This document shows, piece after piece, positions 6,860-6,899 of a DNA stretch of 6,899 nucleotides. The notes below the pieces were generated by a model. The model saw only the letters and a program-made list of their open reading frames with translations, was not told where the DNA came from and ran no database searches. The position numbers and the translations under genes were made by a program. How positions within the stretch are numbered: position 1 is the first letter of the stretch; every line of letters starts with the position of its first letter. The DNA lies in the NCBI GenBank assembly GCA_012799255.1, contig JAAZLQ010000401.1, forward strand, positions 1-6,899, read 5' to 3'. This DNA comes from Bacillota bacterium. Lineage in GTDB: Bacteria; Bacillota_G; Limnochordia; DTU010.

Positions 6860-6899
6860 TTAATGTTTCAACTATCACATGATTGCTCTTTTCTTAGGC

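Noticed and set aside
6860..6877. Stop-codon recoding in the methyltransferase (TAA, TAG and TGA all in frame)
   Set aside because: Three different stops within 18 bases, while every other gene in the window uses TAA, TAG or TGA as normal ends, point to frame decay or sequence error rather than recoding.

Overview
The window looks like chromosomal housekeeping DNA from a spore-forming Firmicute (Clostridia-like). This is inferred from strong AGGAGG-type ribosome binding sites, a CwlD-like amidase that normally serves spore cortex maturation, LuxS, compact gene packing, and a base composition that looks near half G+C by eye. The presence of glutaminyl-tRNA synthetase fits some clostridial lineages but not most Bacillus-like ones. 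I see no phage genes, transposases, CRISPR arrays, tRNAs or rRNAs.

Layout: positions 1-219 are a regulatory stretch that may include the first codons of a minus-strand gene running off the left edge. mtnN (220-966, +) meets a CwlD-like amidase (926-1660, -) tail to tail, with their last 41 bases overlapping. An 87-base divergent spacer separates the amidase start from a two-gene plus-strand unit: a secreted SYLF-domain protein (1748-2422), then luxS (2436-2891). A hairpin with an A-tract on one side and a T-tract on the other (2891-2916) can terminate both luxS and the opposing glnS. The rest, read right to left on the minus strand, is one tight cluster: a methyltransferase remnant (6413-6859), psuG (5518-6426), a psuK-like PfkB kinase (4643-5518) and glnS (2917-4584).

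Functional links: MtnN converts S-adenosylhomocysteine to S-ribosylhomocysteine, and LuxS splits that into homocysteine and the AI-2 precursor DPD. The two steps of the LuxS-type activated methyl cycle are therefore near each other but in separate transcription units. The PfkB kinase and PsuG together form a pseudouridine salvage route: pseudouridine to pseudouridine 5'-phosphate, then to uracil and ribose 5-phosphate. The upstream methyltransferase remnant and downstream glnS are also RNA- or methylation-themed, but a functional link to them is only a guess.

I found no clearly new multi-gene system. The points most worth a second look are the broken methyltransferase frame at the right edge, the SYLF-luxS pairing, and GlnRS in a probable Gram-positive.
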